NCBI GenBank assembly: GCA_008802785.1
Contig: VUYT01000006.1
Span: 744,001-808,000, forward strand
Direction: 5' to 3'
DNA length: 64,000 bases
Source of the DNA: Symmetrospora coprosmae
Lineage: Eukaryota; Basidiomycota; Cystobasidiomycetes; Symmetrosporaceae
In this document: one piece after another, positions 10,760 through 22,190 of the stretch
How the letters are laid out: each line of letters starts with the position of its first letter
Position numbering within the stretch: the stretch's first letter is position 1
Made by a program: the position numbers and the translations under genes
Notes under the pieces: model-generated
Told to the model about the DNA's origin: nothing
The model's input: only the letters and a program-made list of their open reading frames with translations
The model's database searches: none

Positions 10760-11496
10760 TCAGATACTGAGGGCACTGGCTCGCTCGTGGATATCCTCCG
10801 TAGCTGCCATCGTGTCGCTCGTGCTTGGAGCTTCCCTTTCCCAGGGCTTTCGTCCCGCACCCGCCAGTTTGGCGACCTTCGCCTCAGTAGGCTGCTCCTC
10901 GTTCAGCGTATCTGGAATCTCGCGAATGCCCGGTATTGGCTTGCCGGATGCGATCATCTCTGCAATCTCGTCGAAGCTGATGGGGTAGGGCGGCTCGTCG
11001 TCTGCTTGTGCCGAGGCGATGTGCGTGACCTCGCTATGGCTTGCCATGGCGGTTGAGGCAAGCTCGGGTGATAAGACGGATCCGGCATTGCTGCGGTGTG
11101 GATGCGAGACGAGACCTGCATCAGAACAGCTGGACTGAGGCGCTTTCGCGCATCCGACGAACCTCTGCGACGCTCGCTCCGGCTCAGGCGGTCCGGAACT
11201 CGCCGACGGCGCCTCAGAGCCCTTGGCCATCTCGGTTGAAGTCGACGCTCCCAGAGACACCGCTGCCTCCGCTTCGCGCCGCTTTCGATGCAGGTAGAAC
11301 TCCCTCGCGCGGCGCGTCACGGCGTCCAGCTCGGCTTGAGAGGCGCCCGCGTCGCGCATCGGCCCAATGATGCTGTCCAGCCCGGACTGCCGAAACATGT
11401 CAGCGAGGGAGTCCGTTCGATGGAAGAGCGTAGTACGCCTACCTGGAACTCTGCATCAGATGCTGCATCGTCTTCCGCGGAGGTCTCGCTGTTCAT
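10760..11496 (-). CDS. KPWE-domain peroxin (PEX39-like / Pex14 KPWE family)
   Basis: Two exons on the minus strand, 11496-11443 and 11386-10760, joined in phase 0 across a 56-nt intron, giving 226 residues. The N-terminus (MNSETSAEDDAASDAEFQ) leads into a short helical segment, SGLDSIIGPMRDAGASQAEL, then a low-complexity linker. The conserved block near residues 150-205 reads YPISFDEIAEMIASGKPIPG, then IREIPDTLNE, and ends in RKPWERE. The FxEIxxLIxxGKPIPGI plus (K/R)PWE pattern defines a small family of peroxisomal proteins. Stand-alone members in yeast and animals have been linked to Pex7 and PTS2 import (PEX39). The same motif also occurs in Pex14-like proteins. No membrane segment is visible, so a soluble import co-factor is the best inference. 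The alternative is a divergent Pex14 fragment. An earlier non-ATG extension is possible but unsupported. Confidence 0.72.
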
Positions 11497-11924
11497 GTTT
11501 GAGGAGGATGGGAAGCAGTGAGAGCGCGAGCTCGGGAGGTCTTCAGAGACAAGTCTCGACAGGACCACGCCGCTTCGGTGACCGACATCGGTGGAGACTG
11601 ATCACTTCCGCATGGTTCAGATGCACTTCTATCTTACTGCACATGGACAACAACGACTAGATGCATTCGCGTTGCCTTGTACTGCTACATTTGAGTCAAG
11701 ATGGTCTAAACATCAACGATGCAGGATTAGGTAGCAGATAGATAGTCGTAGCAGAAGCGACGAGTGTCCGTAGAGGTGAAAGTAGCCAGTCTTGTACCAA
11801 CTTGCCACTTAGGTGACAGTTCGGTGAATCTAGGTGTGCTGAACTGACTGCTCGCGAGGTTTATCTTTTGTGGGTTCTCTCGGTTCGGAAGATGGAACAG
11901 ACTTGACTGATGAGAGTGCGCCAT
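11497..11924. other. Intergenic region
   Basis: About 430 bases between two minus-strand genes. It is less GC-rich than its surroundings. No gene or repeat was recognised. Confidence 0.5.
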
Positions 11925-14751
11925 TTAGACGCTGTCTTCGCTGCGTTTCTTCCAGTTCTTCGGGTTGAATCGGCTACCAGTCTTGTGCGGTGCAGCGGGG
12001 TTGCTGCCTTCGCTGCTGGGCGCTACGACCGTCCTACTGTCGTCGATGGATGCGCCCTCGGTGCGTGAAGGGTAAGCAGCGGGTGCCAGGCCCAGACCCG
12101 GGCCGTCGGCTCCGTAAGTCTGCCCTGGTGCGGCGTACTCGGCCGCCGTATCGGGGGTGCCTGGGACATGCAGCTGCGAGACTGGCGGACGGTACATTGG
12201 GTCCTCCTCCGTCGGGGACGTCTGCCCTTCGTACCGCCCGCCCGCCATAGCGTCGCTCGGCCGGTACGACTCCCCGCGGCTGAGGTAGCTCGGGTGGATG
12301 AATGGCCCCGCGGGCCGCTCGACTCGCTCGCTCATGGCGGCGTGATTCTCCGCCTCGGCCTCCTTGCGCGCCCTACGGGACCACAGGATGCCCGCAAATA
12401 GGTTGTACACTGTCACGCAGAACAGGACCAGTGTCATGATGCCTTGCACGGCAATGAGGACGAATCCGAGCACGGCCCTGCGGAAGCGACAGTCATTAGT
12501 GGTCAGCCTTGTGCGAAGGCGTGTCGGGACGAGGGAGCGACCCACTTGATGATGCCATTGTACGTCAAGCGCGCATAAAAGGCGACGAGCAGGCCATATG
12601 CCAAGATCTTGAAGATCGAGATGATGATCATGAGTGCGTTTGCGCCGCGGTTGGCGAATGGTCTCCAGATGCAGAACGCGAGGAACACGGCCACCTCGAC
12701 GACGATGAGCGGGATGACCTGGACGAGTGCATGTCCCTGCGCAAAAGCGACAAAGGCCGCGCTGATGAAGGCCGCGCCCGAAAGGAGGAGGAGATATCCA
12801 TATCCGGAGCGCTTGAACTGGTGCGAGACGGTCGTCCACCTGAGCGACGTCTTCTCCTGCCCGCCGTTGAGCGCCGCGTGCGAGACCTTGCTGAGGTGCC
12901 AGTAGATGCCGAGGATGGCTAGATGCAACCACACGAGCGTGATGGCCGCAATGAAGATGGCCAGCCATCCACTGTCGAAGAGGTGCAGGAACTGCCAGAA
13001 GATGAAGATCATCAAGGGCGTGTAGGCGACGAGGAAGATCCGGAGAAAGTTGGTCCAGATGAAGTAGCGCAGGTTGGAGCGCGCGCCCAGACCGGGCTGC
13101 ATCGGCGATGGGGACTGCTTGCGGCGTTGGAGCAGCGTATAGATGGCGACGCCTAGAGCAGCAAGCAGGCAGATGGCCGTCATGACCGCCAGGAGCAGTA
13201 GAAAGACGATGAAGACGCTGTGAATCGGAGATAGCATTAGATCAAAGGCGGTCTCATCAACCACCGCTGGGGAAATCCCACGCACGTCATGAAGGCATTC
13301 GGGTATGTGATGTCGAGGCTTTCTGCCGTCGTCTCGATTCCGCTGATGAGATTGTACGTCGGCACGTCCTGCACGGTTGGCACCGTGTACGCTGCAGCCT
13401 GTGCGTAGCTCCTGGCACTCCCGCCAGGGTTCCTGCTGTCGACGACATTGTCTCTGCCCGCTGCAAAGAGGGCGACGCTGTTCTCGGCAATGACGGAGAA
13501 TGTCTGCCCCTCGCGGTCGACGCCGCCCGTCATGTAGCGCATGCGGTTGATGGCCGCGTTGATGGGCCGCATGTAGATGAGGCCCTGCGCCCACGCAAAG
13601 TTGAGGGTAAAGTTCTTGTACACGACGGGGTAGTCGAGGCTGAGGAAGCCGCACATGGCGACGTGCTGAAAGTACGACAGGATGGTTGCGAACCGCCATT
13701 CCGGGCCGGACTTGCTCGGCGTCAGAGGCCAGAACGAGTGGATGAGCGCGCCCACGAACGCGGCAATCGTCAGGCCGCCTACGGCCCACCCGACCCGGCT
13801 GTCGTAGACCGTTTTGCCGTTGGAGAGTGTCGCGCCCAGGCAGAGCGCCTCTTCGCCCGTTGCCTGGTTGGTGAGAATGACCTGGGCGTACGCGTCGAGG
13901 TCGGGCACGGAGAAGGCGATGCTGGGGAGGTCGATGTTGCTGTTGAGGAGCAGTGCATCAGCGCTAGATCGTGGAGCTAACAACATCCAAGCGGGACTTA
14001 CACTGAATCTGGCAGAATGTAGGCGAATGTGCCATCGAACTGATACTGCGGCAGCGGGCACAGTGCGCCCACGAGAATGTCGCAGAGGTTGGCGCTGATG
14101 TTGAGGTACTGTGTAGGTGTGAAGACGCCGGTGCGCAGATACATGTAAGCAGGAGCTTGCGTCGGGAGATTGGCTGAGCGACATCACGCACGCTCTTTCC
14201 GTAAGCAAAGAGCTGAATGTTGAGATCTGCACTCAGATTGGGAGCAGTAGAGCGAGCGTTGATGTCGAAGCCGATGCTTTGGTTGTTTCTGTGCGCGAGA
14301 GTGTGGGGCGCAACACGGTCAGTGCGCCTCCTTGTGCTACTCGCATGGCGGCAGCCGAGGACGCACCTATAGTAGCGAATGTCGAAGCGTTCCACTTCCA
14401 CTGCTCTCCCTGCGCTGCAGTATGTCACTTCTCTCGTGACTGTGTGCACAGCGGTCGCAGTTGGCAGTCGCAGATGCAGGATGGGTCGCCACCAGAGTGC
14501 GCGCAGGGTCGCAGGCAAGCGAGGATCGGCGATAAGGCACCCGTCGCAGACAAGGAGGAGGAGGAGAGCGTAAAGGGCAGCATTGCTGTATCAGCACGGA
14601 GCGCGACCAGAGTGCAGCAGCAACCGAAGCTGCTTGAGGGGCACGCACAGATGAAGTCCGAGTACAGGTTGAGGGCGGCTGCGGGCTGGATGAGAGGCGC
14701 TGCGGCGAGCAGGAACCCAGCGAGGGAGATCGGCGAGAAGGAAGCGCGCAT
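11925..14751 (-). CDS. TRP-like channel / flavin-carrier (Flc/Pkd2) family membrane protein
   Basis: Seven exons on the minus strand: 14751-14649, 14439-14367, 14288-14192, 14108-14002, 13939-13286, 13217-12546, 12477-11925, giving about 752 residues. A signal peptide (MRASFSPISLAGFLLAAAPL) is followed by an ML-like lumenal domain with EVTYCSAGRAVEVERFDIRY, GFDINARS, LNIQLFAYGKSY and ILVGALCPLPQY. Then come about nine hydrophobic segments, beginning VGWAVGGLTIAAFVGALIHS and including VFIVFLLLLAVMTAICLLAA and AVFLAFCIWRPFANRGANAL. The tail is acidic and Ser/Pro-rich and ends KNWKKRSEDSV. This order (signal peptide, ML-like domain, TRP-like transmembrane domain) is that of fungal Flc1-3 and S. 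pombe Pkd2. Those proteins act at the ER or plasma membrane in flavin transport, calcium homeostasis and cell-wall integrity. The first intron (14648-14440, 209 nt) is the least certain; the others are 62-83 nt and keep frame. Confidence 0.88.
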
Positions 14752-15340
14752 GGCGGGATGGGATAGAGTGACGACAGTGCGAGAAGGGGCTGCCGATATC
14801 GATGCTGCTGCGTCTACTAAATGCCCTCGCTGCGTTGGTCGAGGCGCTTCCGTCTCACTGACGGGTTTCCTTGCAAAACGGGCGGACGCAGTGCGGACAC
14901 GGAGGGCAAAAGCACAGAGGTCGGTCGCACAGGCCCGGAAGAGCGACAGACGCTGCCTCGTCGATGAGGGAGCTGGTGCGCGATACTGCAGTGAGAGTGC
15001 TGCACTTCTTTCAAGGCAGAAGAGCAAAGCCCGTCCTTCCTATGAGGTCACGCCGGGAAAGCAGCGCACTCTCTGGGAAAATAGGGGTAGGGGTAGGGCT
15101 GCGGGTCAGGAAAGGTCTGTGACTCAGGAAATAAGGAGCAGCAGCAGCACCATGATGGCACGCACGAGATGCGGGCAGTGCATCAGACTCGAATGAGCCC
15201 ATCCTCGATGCTGCTCCTGCTGTTCTGTGCCTGGCAGAGACCGATAAGAGCTTGCGACCGAGCCGATCGGGTTCCCTCCATTGCAGCAGCTTGCTCTTTC
15301 ACTTGCAGCACCTCAGATAATACAGCATCAGGGATCCACA
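14752..15340. other. Divergent intergenic region
   Basis: About 590 bases between the TRP-like gene (minus) and the nicotinamidase gene (plus). It presumably holds both promoters. No gene, repeat or clear TATA element was recognised. Confidence 0.5.
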
Positions 15341-16350
15341 ATGATCTCCTCGTCTGATACTGCCCTGCTGATCGTGTGCGCTCTGCCGCTCCCGGCTGAC
15401 TTGAGCGCGACCAAGTGACGACAACGGCTGATCCGAGCTGTGGCCGCAGCGATGTCCAGAACGACTTCCTTCCGCAAGACGGCTCGCTGGCTGTAGAGAA
15501 CGGCCGCGACATTCTCCCACACATCGTCGCCCTCCTCTCTGATGAATGGGACTGGCCCGTCGTCGTCGCCTCGCAGGTGCGCTCCCGGGCCGAAACCCCG
15601 TCCAGAGATGAGCTCGTCCAGGCTAACTACCACGCTTCTTCCGCGTCTGGCTTGAATGAACCAGGACTACCATCCTCCCGGACACATCTCGTTCGCTTCC
15701 TCGCACCCGGGAGGGCAGGCCTTCACTAGCATCCGCGTCAAGGACAAGCAGGGGCGTGAGATTGACCAGATGCTGTGGCCGGAGCATTGTGTGAGTCCCG
15801 CAGACTCGTGAAGGCCCAGGAAACATACCTCCTGAAACAGACTGCTTCCGGGCTCATGCAGGTGCAAGGCTCACAAGGGTGCGAGCTAGAGGAGAGCGTC
15901 GAGCGCGCGCTGCAGCCGTGGAAGGCCAAAGGGCGATACCACCTCGTGCAGAAGGTGCGTTCACCTCCCGGACGATCTGCGGAACCTACCGCCTGACCGA
16001 GCTCCGGAACGTCGTGTATGCAGGGCACCTCCATCGACCTCGACGCCTACTCGGCCTTCTGCACGCCACTCACCCCCTCCCCGTTGCCCGAGCACGCCTC
16101 CCCGCTCACCTCGTACCTCCGCACGCACGGCATTGCAACCCTCGTCGTCGTGGGCATCGCGACGGACGTGTGTGTCAAGAGCACGGCGCGTGACGCTCTC
16201 AGTGAGGGATTCGGGGTGGTGCTGGTCGAAGAGGCGTGCAAGGGCGTCAAGGCGGAGGACAGCCAGAAGGCGCTCACGGAGCTCGAAGGGATGGGCGCGA
16301 GGGTTGTAGGGACGGTTAAGGAGATCAAGAAGATGGTGTCCACGAGCTAG
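15341..16350 (+). CDS. PNC1: Nicotinamidase (isochorismatase-like hydrolase)
   Basis: Five exons: 15341-15375, 15450-15576, 15665-15790, 15862-15954, 16024-16350, giving 235 residues with all phases matching. Nicotinamidase deamidates nicotinamide to nicotinic acid in the NAD+ salvage pathway and limits nicotinamide inhibition of sirtuins. The catalytic triad is visible: Asp in [11 protein letters not shown], Lys in [17 protein letters not shown], and the nucleophilic Cys in [15 protein letters not shown]. The metal-site DxH appears as DYHPPGH. Length matches eukaryotic Pnc1 (about 215-240 residues). The first exon is short (11 codons plus 2 nt), and the start is the only ATG giving the family N-terminus TALLIVDVQ. 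Confidence 0.92.
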
Positions 16351-16578
16351 GAATGCTCGAGGAAGGCGTTGCTGCTTGATGATGTCACGGCCTGAGGAGT
16401 CGCCCAAACAAACGCGATCGATCTCCGCTCCGCGGACCCCTGGGCTAGCCCTGACCCTTCTGGTCCCTGGCAGACGCCTCTCTCCTCCGCTCCAATCGTC
16501 CACAACTGTCAATCTGGACGCGCCCAGTCGCACGATTGCTCACGCGTCTCTCCTACCCCTTCACCAACCAGAAAAGAT

Positions 16579-18258
16579 ATGCGGATCAAGCAGGTCGCCA
16601 GGAAGAGCACAGGCCGCAGGGCGCCCAGGAAACGCCTAGGGCAGACGAAAGGACATTCGTCAGACTCGGACATCCCGCCAGCTCGACGCGACAGGCAGTC
16701 TTCCGCACCCTCGTCATCGCAGCAGCCTTCGAAAATCGCGCTCACGGATCTACCCAAGGAGGCGCTGAGCCGGATCTTCGAGCACGTCCGTCAGCATCAT
16801 CTCAGGGACTACTACTATGCTATGGACCGGGAGACCGGCAGAGTTGCAAGAGACGACGCTGCAATGACCTACCACAGGCGCCTGGTGCGCTTCACGTTTC
16901 CTTGCGGGACGCTTATTTCCCAATCCCCTGGCTAACGCAGCTCACTTTTCGGGTCCGCGCCACCTATGCACCAGCGTCGCTACCTGACCATCTGCAAGAC
17001 CCTGCTGCCCTGCACGAAGCCGCTCCTCTATCGGCACGTCATCGTCGAGCCGGCTCAGCCTGCGCACGCTAAGCGCATCCAGAAGCTCGCTCAGACACTG
17101 GATTTCGAGGTCCTCAGGTCGATCAAGCACATCACGCTCGCAAAGCCTGGGTATGGAGGGTGTGAGTCAACGCTAGGCGCATCCCGAGGATCTCGGAGTC
17201 TAGCGCTGAGTAAGCCTGGCACCAAGCACCTAGGGTTCGAGAAGCAGCCGTACGGCGACGAGGAGGCTCTGCTGGCACTACTGCTGCGGGTACCCGACCT
17301 GCAGTCGCTCAAGCTCAGGTGCTGCTCTATCGGGCGAGACCTGGCCCTTCGAATCGGGAGGATCATCCGTCGCAAGGGCACTGTCAAGAGCCTGCAAGTC
17401 AATGGATATGACGGGAACAGCACGGATTCTGGGCTTCACGAGGAGCTGCCGGCGCTCCTTGCCAAGGGACTCGACCTGGACAAGCTTTCTCTCCACCGCT
17501 TCAGCCTCGCAGCCAGATCGCCGGAGAAGATGGCATTGTACGACGGCATCAGCTGCCGCAGCCTCCAACTCACCGGCATCAGCTGCCGTCACTACGACGC
17601 GCCTCCCGGCACTGTTCTGTACTTCGATGGCCTTGTCCAGCACCTGCAGCCTCCTCCGGTCGCTCTCATCCTGCACTTCGAAGACGAATATTATCCAGAC
17701 CTTGTCCCGCCTCTCAAGGGTTGGGGGCCAGGTCTACAGTCGCTGACTATCGGCGCCGGCGAGCACTGCTACCAGGGTAGAACAACCATCGAACAGGAGC
17801 TCCAAGATCTTCCGACCATGTGCCCCAATCTCCGTGCCTTGACCATCACTGGGCATCTCGTTGGTTCGTACCTCCTGCAGGTCATTCCGGCTTCGGTCAT
17901 TTTCTTCGAATGCGATTGAATGCACATAGACATCTGGAACCACTACAGCGCACCGTTCGAGGCATTGTGCGAGTGCTTGCCACGTCTAGGTCTCAGCAAG
18001 CTAGTCGTCAACCATTCCGAAGGCGCCTTGCGGGGGTTTCTCGGAAGTGTCTTCGAGGCCGAGGAGAGGCCAGACAAAGCCGAGCTGAAGAAGTGGGAGC
18101 AGCAAGTGCAGGAGCTCGACACCATCTGCAGAGCCCGCAACATCGCTTCCGTACCTCGCTCATTCGTCAACATGATTGCGCGTGTCCAGCAGCGATTGAT
18201 TTGGTTCAGCTCGGACAGCGACTACGATAAAGAGGAGGGCCGGGAGGAAGACGCATAG
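16579..18258 (+). CDS. F-box protein A, tandem paralogue with an in-frame stop (possible pseudogene)
   Basis: Exon 1 (16579-16884) encodes a basic N-terminus and an F-box-like segment, IALTDLPKEALSRIFEHV. After an intron that best ends at 16974, a long exon carries leucine-rich-like segments (SLKLRCCSIGRDLALRIGRI, SFSLHRFSLAAR-type) up to FFECD. A TGA at 17917-17919 follows. The same frame then resumes at once with an ATG and continues to 18258 (HIDIWNHYSAPFEALCECLP). The neighbouring paralogue at 18768 has uninterrupted coding sequence across the equivalent region. The stop is therefore likely a nonsense change, or a rare intron hides it: a 66-nt GTTCGT...TAG intron would be in frame. F-box proteins recruit substrates to SCF ubiquitin ligases through Skp1. 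The substrate is unknown. Confidence 0.6.
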
Positions 18259-18767
18259 GCACTCTAAACGGTCTGAGTGCCTTGTGCACCAATTTGTGCG
18301 AGATGAGCAAACGGGAAGAGATGGGAAGGTGAGCATCCGTACGTGCATCGTTTCACGATCAGGCCTCCGGAACATCTGCAAGCACGGGTCGACCAAAGGA
18401 TAAGCGGGTAGCGTCAGGTAGCATGTAACATTCGGGCAATTGGCAGCAGTTGCATGAGCGACACGCAATATTTCACTGCGTTGGCGATTGCGTGCGTGCT
18501 TTTAGCGATTGAAACGCCATTCCCCCTTCTGTCGACCTCGCTTGCTGCCGACTGCGTCGCAATAGATGTGGCTATCCTTCGCGCCAATCTCGATGTTCTA
18601 AGCTAGTCAGTCCGCATCCTATCAGAGGTATCCCAAGCCTCTTTCACCGTGCGACAGACCCCAAAGTGTCGTGTTCGGACGCAGCTGGGACACCGACAAC
18701 CGCAACCTTGAAGACGGCGCAGTCTGGCATTCCTCACCCGAGCCATCGAATCATACTCGCACTCGCA
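18259..18767. other. Intergenic region between the two F-box paralogues
   Basis: About 500 bases with no gene recognised. It presumably contains the promoter of the second F-box gene. An in-frame ATG lies 34 codons upstream of the chosen start but gives no recognisable domain. Confidence 0.5.
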
Positions 18768-20309
18768 ATGCTCTTTACAGATCTACCGAGCGAGATCCTC
18801 GAGACTGTCTTCAATGACCTGTTCGATGATGCCTGGAGCCAGTGGAACCGATCTGTACCAACAGCTCGTAGGTTACGCTAGCCTTCAAGTGTCGCACATC
18901 TACCTATGCTGACCTTTGCCCTCCTTCCTTACTGCACAGCTCCGTTACACCCGCACTGCAAAACGCTCCTCCCGCATGCCCAAACGATCCTCCATCGCCG
19001 TCTCATCCGATCCCCTGTTCGGCCGTCTCACTGGGCCATGATCTTGCGGCTCACGCATCGCCCGGATCTCAAGCTGGTGCGAACGATTGAGCATGTCGCT
19101 TTCGAGAAGCCAGAGGTTGGCCGAACGGAAGACAGTAAGCTGGCGGGTCAACCACCTCCCGGATCTGTCTCCATGACTAATGCAAGCCGCCTTCGCAGAA
19201 ACGCGAGTGGCAGAGTCCGCGAGCTATCCCAACTCACAGGCGATCGTCAATCTTCTGGAATGCCTGCCACGTCTGCTGTCTCTCCACCTCGAGTGCGGCG
19301 ACCTTGACCAGACATTCGCAAAACGGGTCGGAACAATTTTGCGCCAGACCAAGACGATCGAAGACCTATCCATTGGGCTCCATCGAAGGCCTCGATGCGG
19401 CGACCACGCATTAACTGGCGTAGGAATGGTGATGGAGGACGAGCGGGCGGCATCCGAGATCCCCGGTCTGCTCGCAGGTGGACTTGACCTGGATACGCTC
19501 ACCCTCTCCGGGTTCCCCTATTGGTATTGGTGGAGATCAGGCGGTTCGACCGCCGTACCAATTACCTGTCGTCAACTCGTGCTGGAGCAGTCCAGCTCTT
19601 CGCGTGTCAACCCCCAAAACGCAACCCGGACGTACATCCAGGGCCTCGCGCCATCACTGCAACCACCGCCCACCGACATTGTCTACAGTTTCGATCATGA
19701 GGACTGTATCGATCTCCTCTCGGTCGCTGTTGCTTGGGGAACGCACGTGGAAGACCTGGTCGTCGAGGCCCCTTCCGTACCCAACGAACAGCTGCCCGCC
19801 GCTCTCGCCCCGCTATACGAGCTTTTCGAACGCAGCACTCGGCTCAGTCAGCTATCACTACCAGCAGGCTGCTTCTGCACTGCCCTCGTCAGAGCTCTGC
19901 CTGACTCTGTCAAGTCTGTCGTGGTGGCTTGGCGATATCCGAGCTGCGGATTGCCGTTAGAACGCAGGCTGTACGCCGGCCCCTTCTTTGCACTCCGCAT
20001 GGGCCTGAGACTATCTCCGCAGCCCAAGCTGAAGCACATCACCATTATCCAGCCGGCTGAGATGCCCTCACCGCGATGTTCAAGGAGGATCCTGCTTGGG
20101 GCGAGTTAGCGATGGAGCATATCGACGAGTGGATCACCCAGGCCGAAATACTTGACGAGGTCTGCATCCAGTTGCGTGTCGCGAGGCACCCTCAAGCCTT
20201 TGCCGCAGGCGTACACATTCTGGCAGCTCATTACGCTGGGACTTTTGCAGAGGAGTCGACGGAGAGACAACGCGGCAACGAGGCTACCGGGTCAGTATCG
20301 AGCGTGTGA
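18768..20309 (+). CDS. F-box protein B, tandem paralogue with a C-terminal frameshift (possible pseudogene)
   Basis: Exons 18768-18867, 18940-19134 and 19199 onward. The protein begins MLFTDLPSEILETVFNDLFD, an F-box-like motif that sits almost at the start. The body matches F-box protein A in order: KTLLPHAQTILHRRLI, RTIEHVAFEKPE, VNLLECLPRLLSLHLECGDL, AKRVGTILRQTKTIEDLSIG. The open frame ends at 20109. The sequence homologous to the C-terminus of A (FKEDPAWGELAMEHIDEWIT, then EILDEVCIQLRVARHPQAF) continues in another frame to 20309. The switch falls near 20059-20063, where a single base appears to be missing relative to the paralogue. Either the protein is about 20% shorter than its paralogue with a new tail, or this is a decayed copy or a base-call error. 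Function: presumed SCF substrate adaptor. Confidence 0.6.
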
Positions 20310-20462
20310 TCAGAAGGTGCATGGAAGGTTATAGGAGTCGGCGTTGAGAGCTATCGTCCCATGTTGCGCACCAGCCGAGATGTTTCTTGTCTCCGAGCCA
20401 ATGAAATTGTTTGGAAGAAACGAAAATGATAGCATCGCAAAAAGTGGACTGCAGACACTCCC

Positions 20463-22190
20463 TCAAGCGTACCACTTGCCCGCCGTCCTCTCCTGCGCGA
20501 CACGCGTCGGAATGGTCGACTCCGTGATGTCGTATGCTTCGATCGCGTCCCCCCACATCTTCTTGTCGAGCTCAATGATGAGCTGCGACGTGTGGGCTCC
20601 TTCAGCCTTCTGTTCGTCGTCTGCAGGTTCGCACGAGTCTGCGGAGCGGAGACCCAGTCAGTCAGCTTCTCTAATGCCAGCCTTGGGACATCTCAGAGCA
20701 GCAAACGTACAGATGACGGGCTCGTTGTTCTTGAGGTCGATGCATGCTTTGCCGTCCTTGATGATGAAGGAGAGGTAGAAGAGGTTCTCGACTGTCTGGC
20801 CGTACGAGTCGGGGTTGATGAGGAACTTGAACAGGTTCATGCCGTCTTCCCCGCCCTCGCGCTCGAGAATGTCACGAACGTGCCGGACGAGCTTTGTCGT
20901 CTCTTGCGTGTCCTGTTCGAGGTCCTCTCGGGTCATCTGTGCGGCACGTCGACGAGGGATGTGTCAGTCGGTGCTGATCTAACGTAAGCATGCCCGGATC
21001 AGCCTCACCGTCTTGGTCTCCTTCGACACCGTCTTGGCCTCTTTGGCCTTCTTCTCCTTGACCACCCTGACTTTTTGAGGGATGGCCAAGGGTCCCAGCC
21101 TACGAGAGAACTGCAGCATTAGCAGGCGATCGCAACCAGAGTGCGCAGCCTTCGTACTCACATAAAGTCGATTGGCGGAACGCGATACGTGTACTTGGTC
21201 GCGAGCCTCCCGATCCTGTCCCAGCCCCTGTAGACGTTCGCCGCGGACGTCGCGAGCGCCTCGTCTTCCTCCTCGTCGTCCTCTTCCGCATCGCTGTCGT
21301 CGCGTCTGTTGCTGCCTCTGCCTCTCCCGGCCTGGCTGCCTCGTCCAGGCGTGCCGTTCTGCGCTCCTCCACGCCCCTTGCGCGCAGCGCCGCCCAGGGC
21401 CCCGCCCATGATGACGGTCTTTATCTTTGCGAGGAAGTCCTCCGTGTCGAAGTAGTCGCCCCCGATCTTGAGCTTGCGCGCCTGGTGCAGCGCGAGGTCG
21501 CCCGTGAGCATGAGGAAGTTTGAGTCGAGCACGGCCTCGGCGGGCGTCTTGACGGCGTTGAAGAGCTCATTGACGCGGTCAAGGCCGCTGCGCAGAGACT
21601 GGGTCGTTATGCCGTCCGGGTCTTTGGATCTGTCGGCTGTTTGCGCGGAGGAGGGCGTGTCAGTCACGGGAGAACCATGCTGAATGGGCGGGAGCCTACC
21701 GCACCCATGAGGTTTGTCGTTAGATCCCGGTAGTCTCTGCGGACTTTTCGCTTCTCGACGACATCTGATGTGGGAGCGATTCGACTACGGAGGTTAGCCA
21801 GCCGCGGGGGGACGCGTCGCTGTTGGGGCGCACATGAAACCCACTCTGCTTTGGGTCGTACGCTCCGTCGAGCCCTGCGTTTCCCGGTCCTTTCGTCTTG
21901 CTATTCGTTTTCGCCGTATTGCTTTCTTCCATCTCTTCGTCCCCATCCTCCTCCTGGTCGTTGTTGTCGTCGTCCGAAGCCATCTTCTGGTCCTCCTCGC
22001 CATCGTCGCCATCCTCGTCCTGACGCGCTCGTCCCTTGCCCTTGCTGCTCTTGGAGCGGCGCGCACTTCCATGCACGCTCGGTGTTGCTCTGTGCGCACT
22101 CTGGCTCTGACTCTGGCTGGGATCCATGTCCATCTGCTCGTTGTCGGCGCGGTCATCGGCGCGCTGCTTGCCCTTGGAGTCCCTCGCCAT
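20463..22190 (-). CDS. NSE4: Smc5/6 complex kleisin subunit Nse4
   Basis: Six exons on the minus strand: 22190-21845, 21764-21705, 21636-21162, 21099-21009, 20936-20711, 20638-20463, giving 457 residues with all phases matching. Nse4 is the kleisin that bridges the Smc5 and Smc6 heads and binds Nse1-Nse3 in the SUMO/ubiquitin-ligase Smc5/6 complex for DNA repair. A Gln/Ser/acidic N-terminal region is followed by the conserved RRDYRDLTTNLM helix and SGLDRVNELFNAVKTPAEAV, SNFLMLTGDLALHQARKLKI and YRVPPIDFMLGPLAI. The C-terminal winged-helix block has NLFKFLINPDSYGQTVENLF and YLSFIIKDGKACIDL. The start is the ATG giving MARDSKGKQRADD. The exon 2 donor could instead be GTAGGC three codons later, but only the GTGCGG donor joins in phase. 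Confidence 0.9.

Noticed and set aside
16885-16940. Acceptor CTAACGCAG for the first intron of F-box gene A
   Set aside because: The AG lies only a few bases after the branch-like CTAAC, and the resulting phase does not join the exons. The CACCAG acceptor at 16974 joins in phase 0 and matches the paralogue.
17881-17929. A 49-nt intron (GTCATT...ATAG) removing the TGA in F-box gene A
   Set aside because: Its length is not a multiple of three and the downstream coding frame would be lost.
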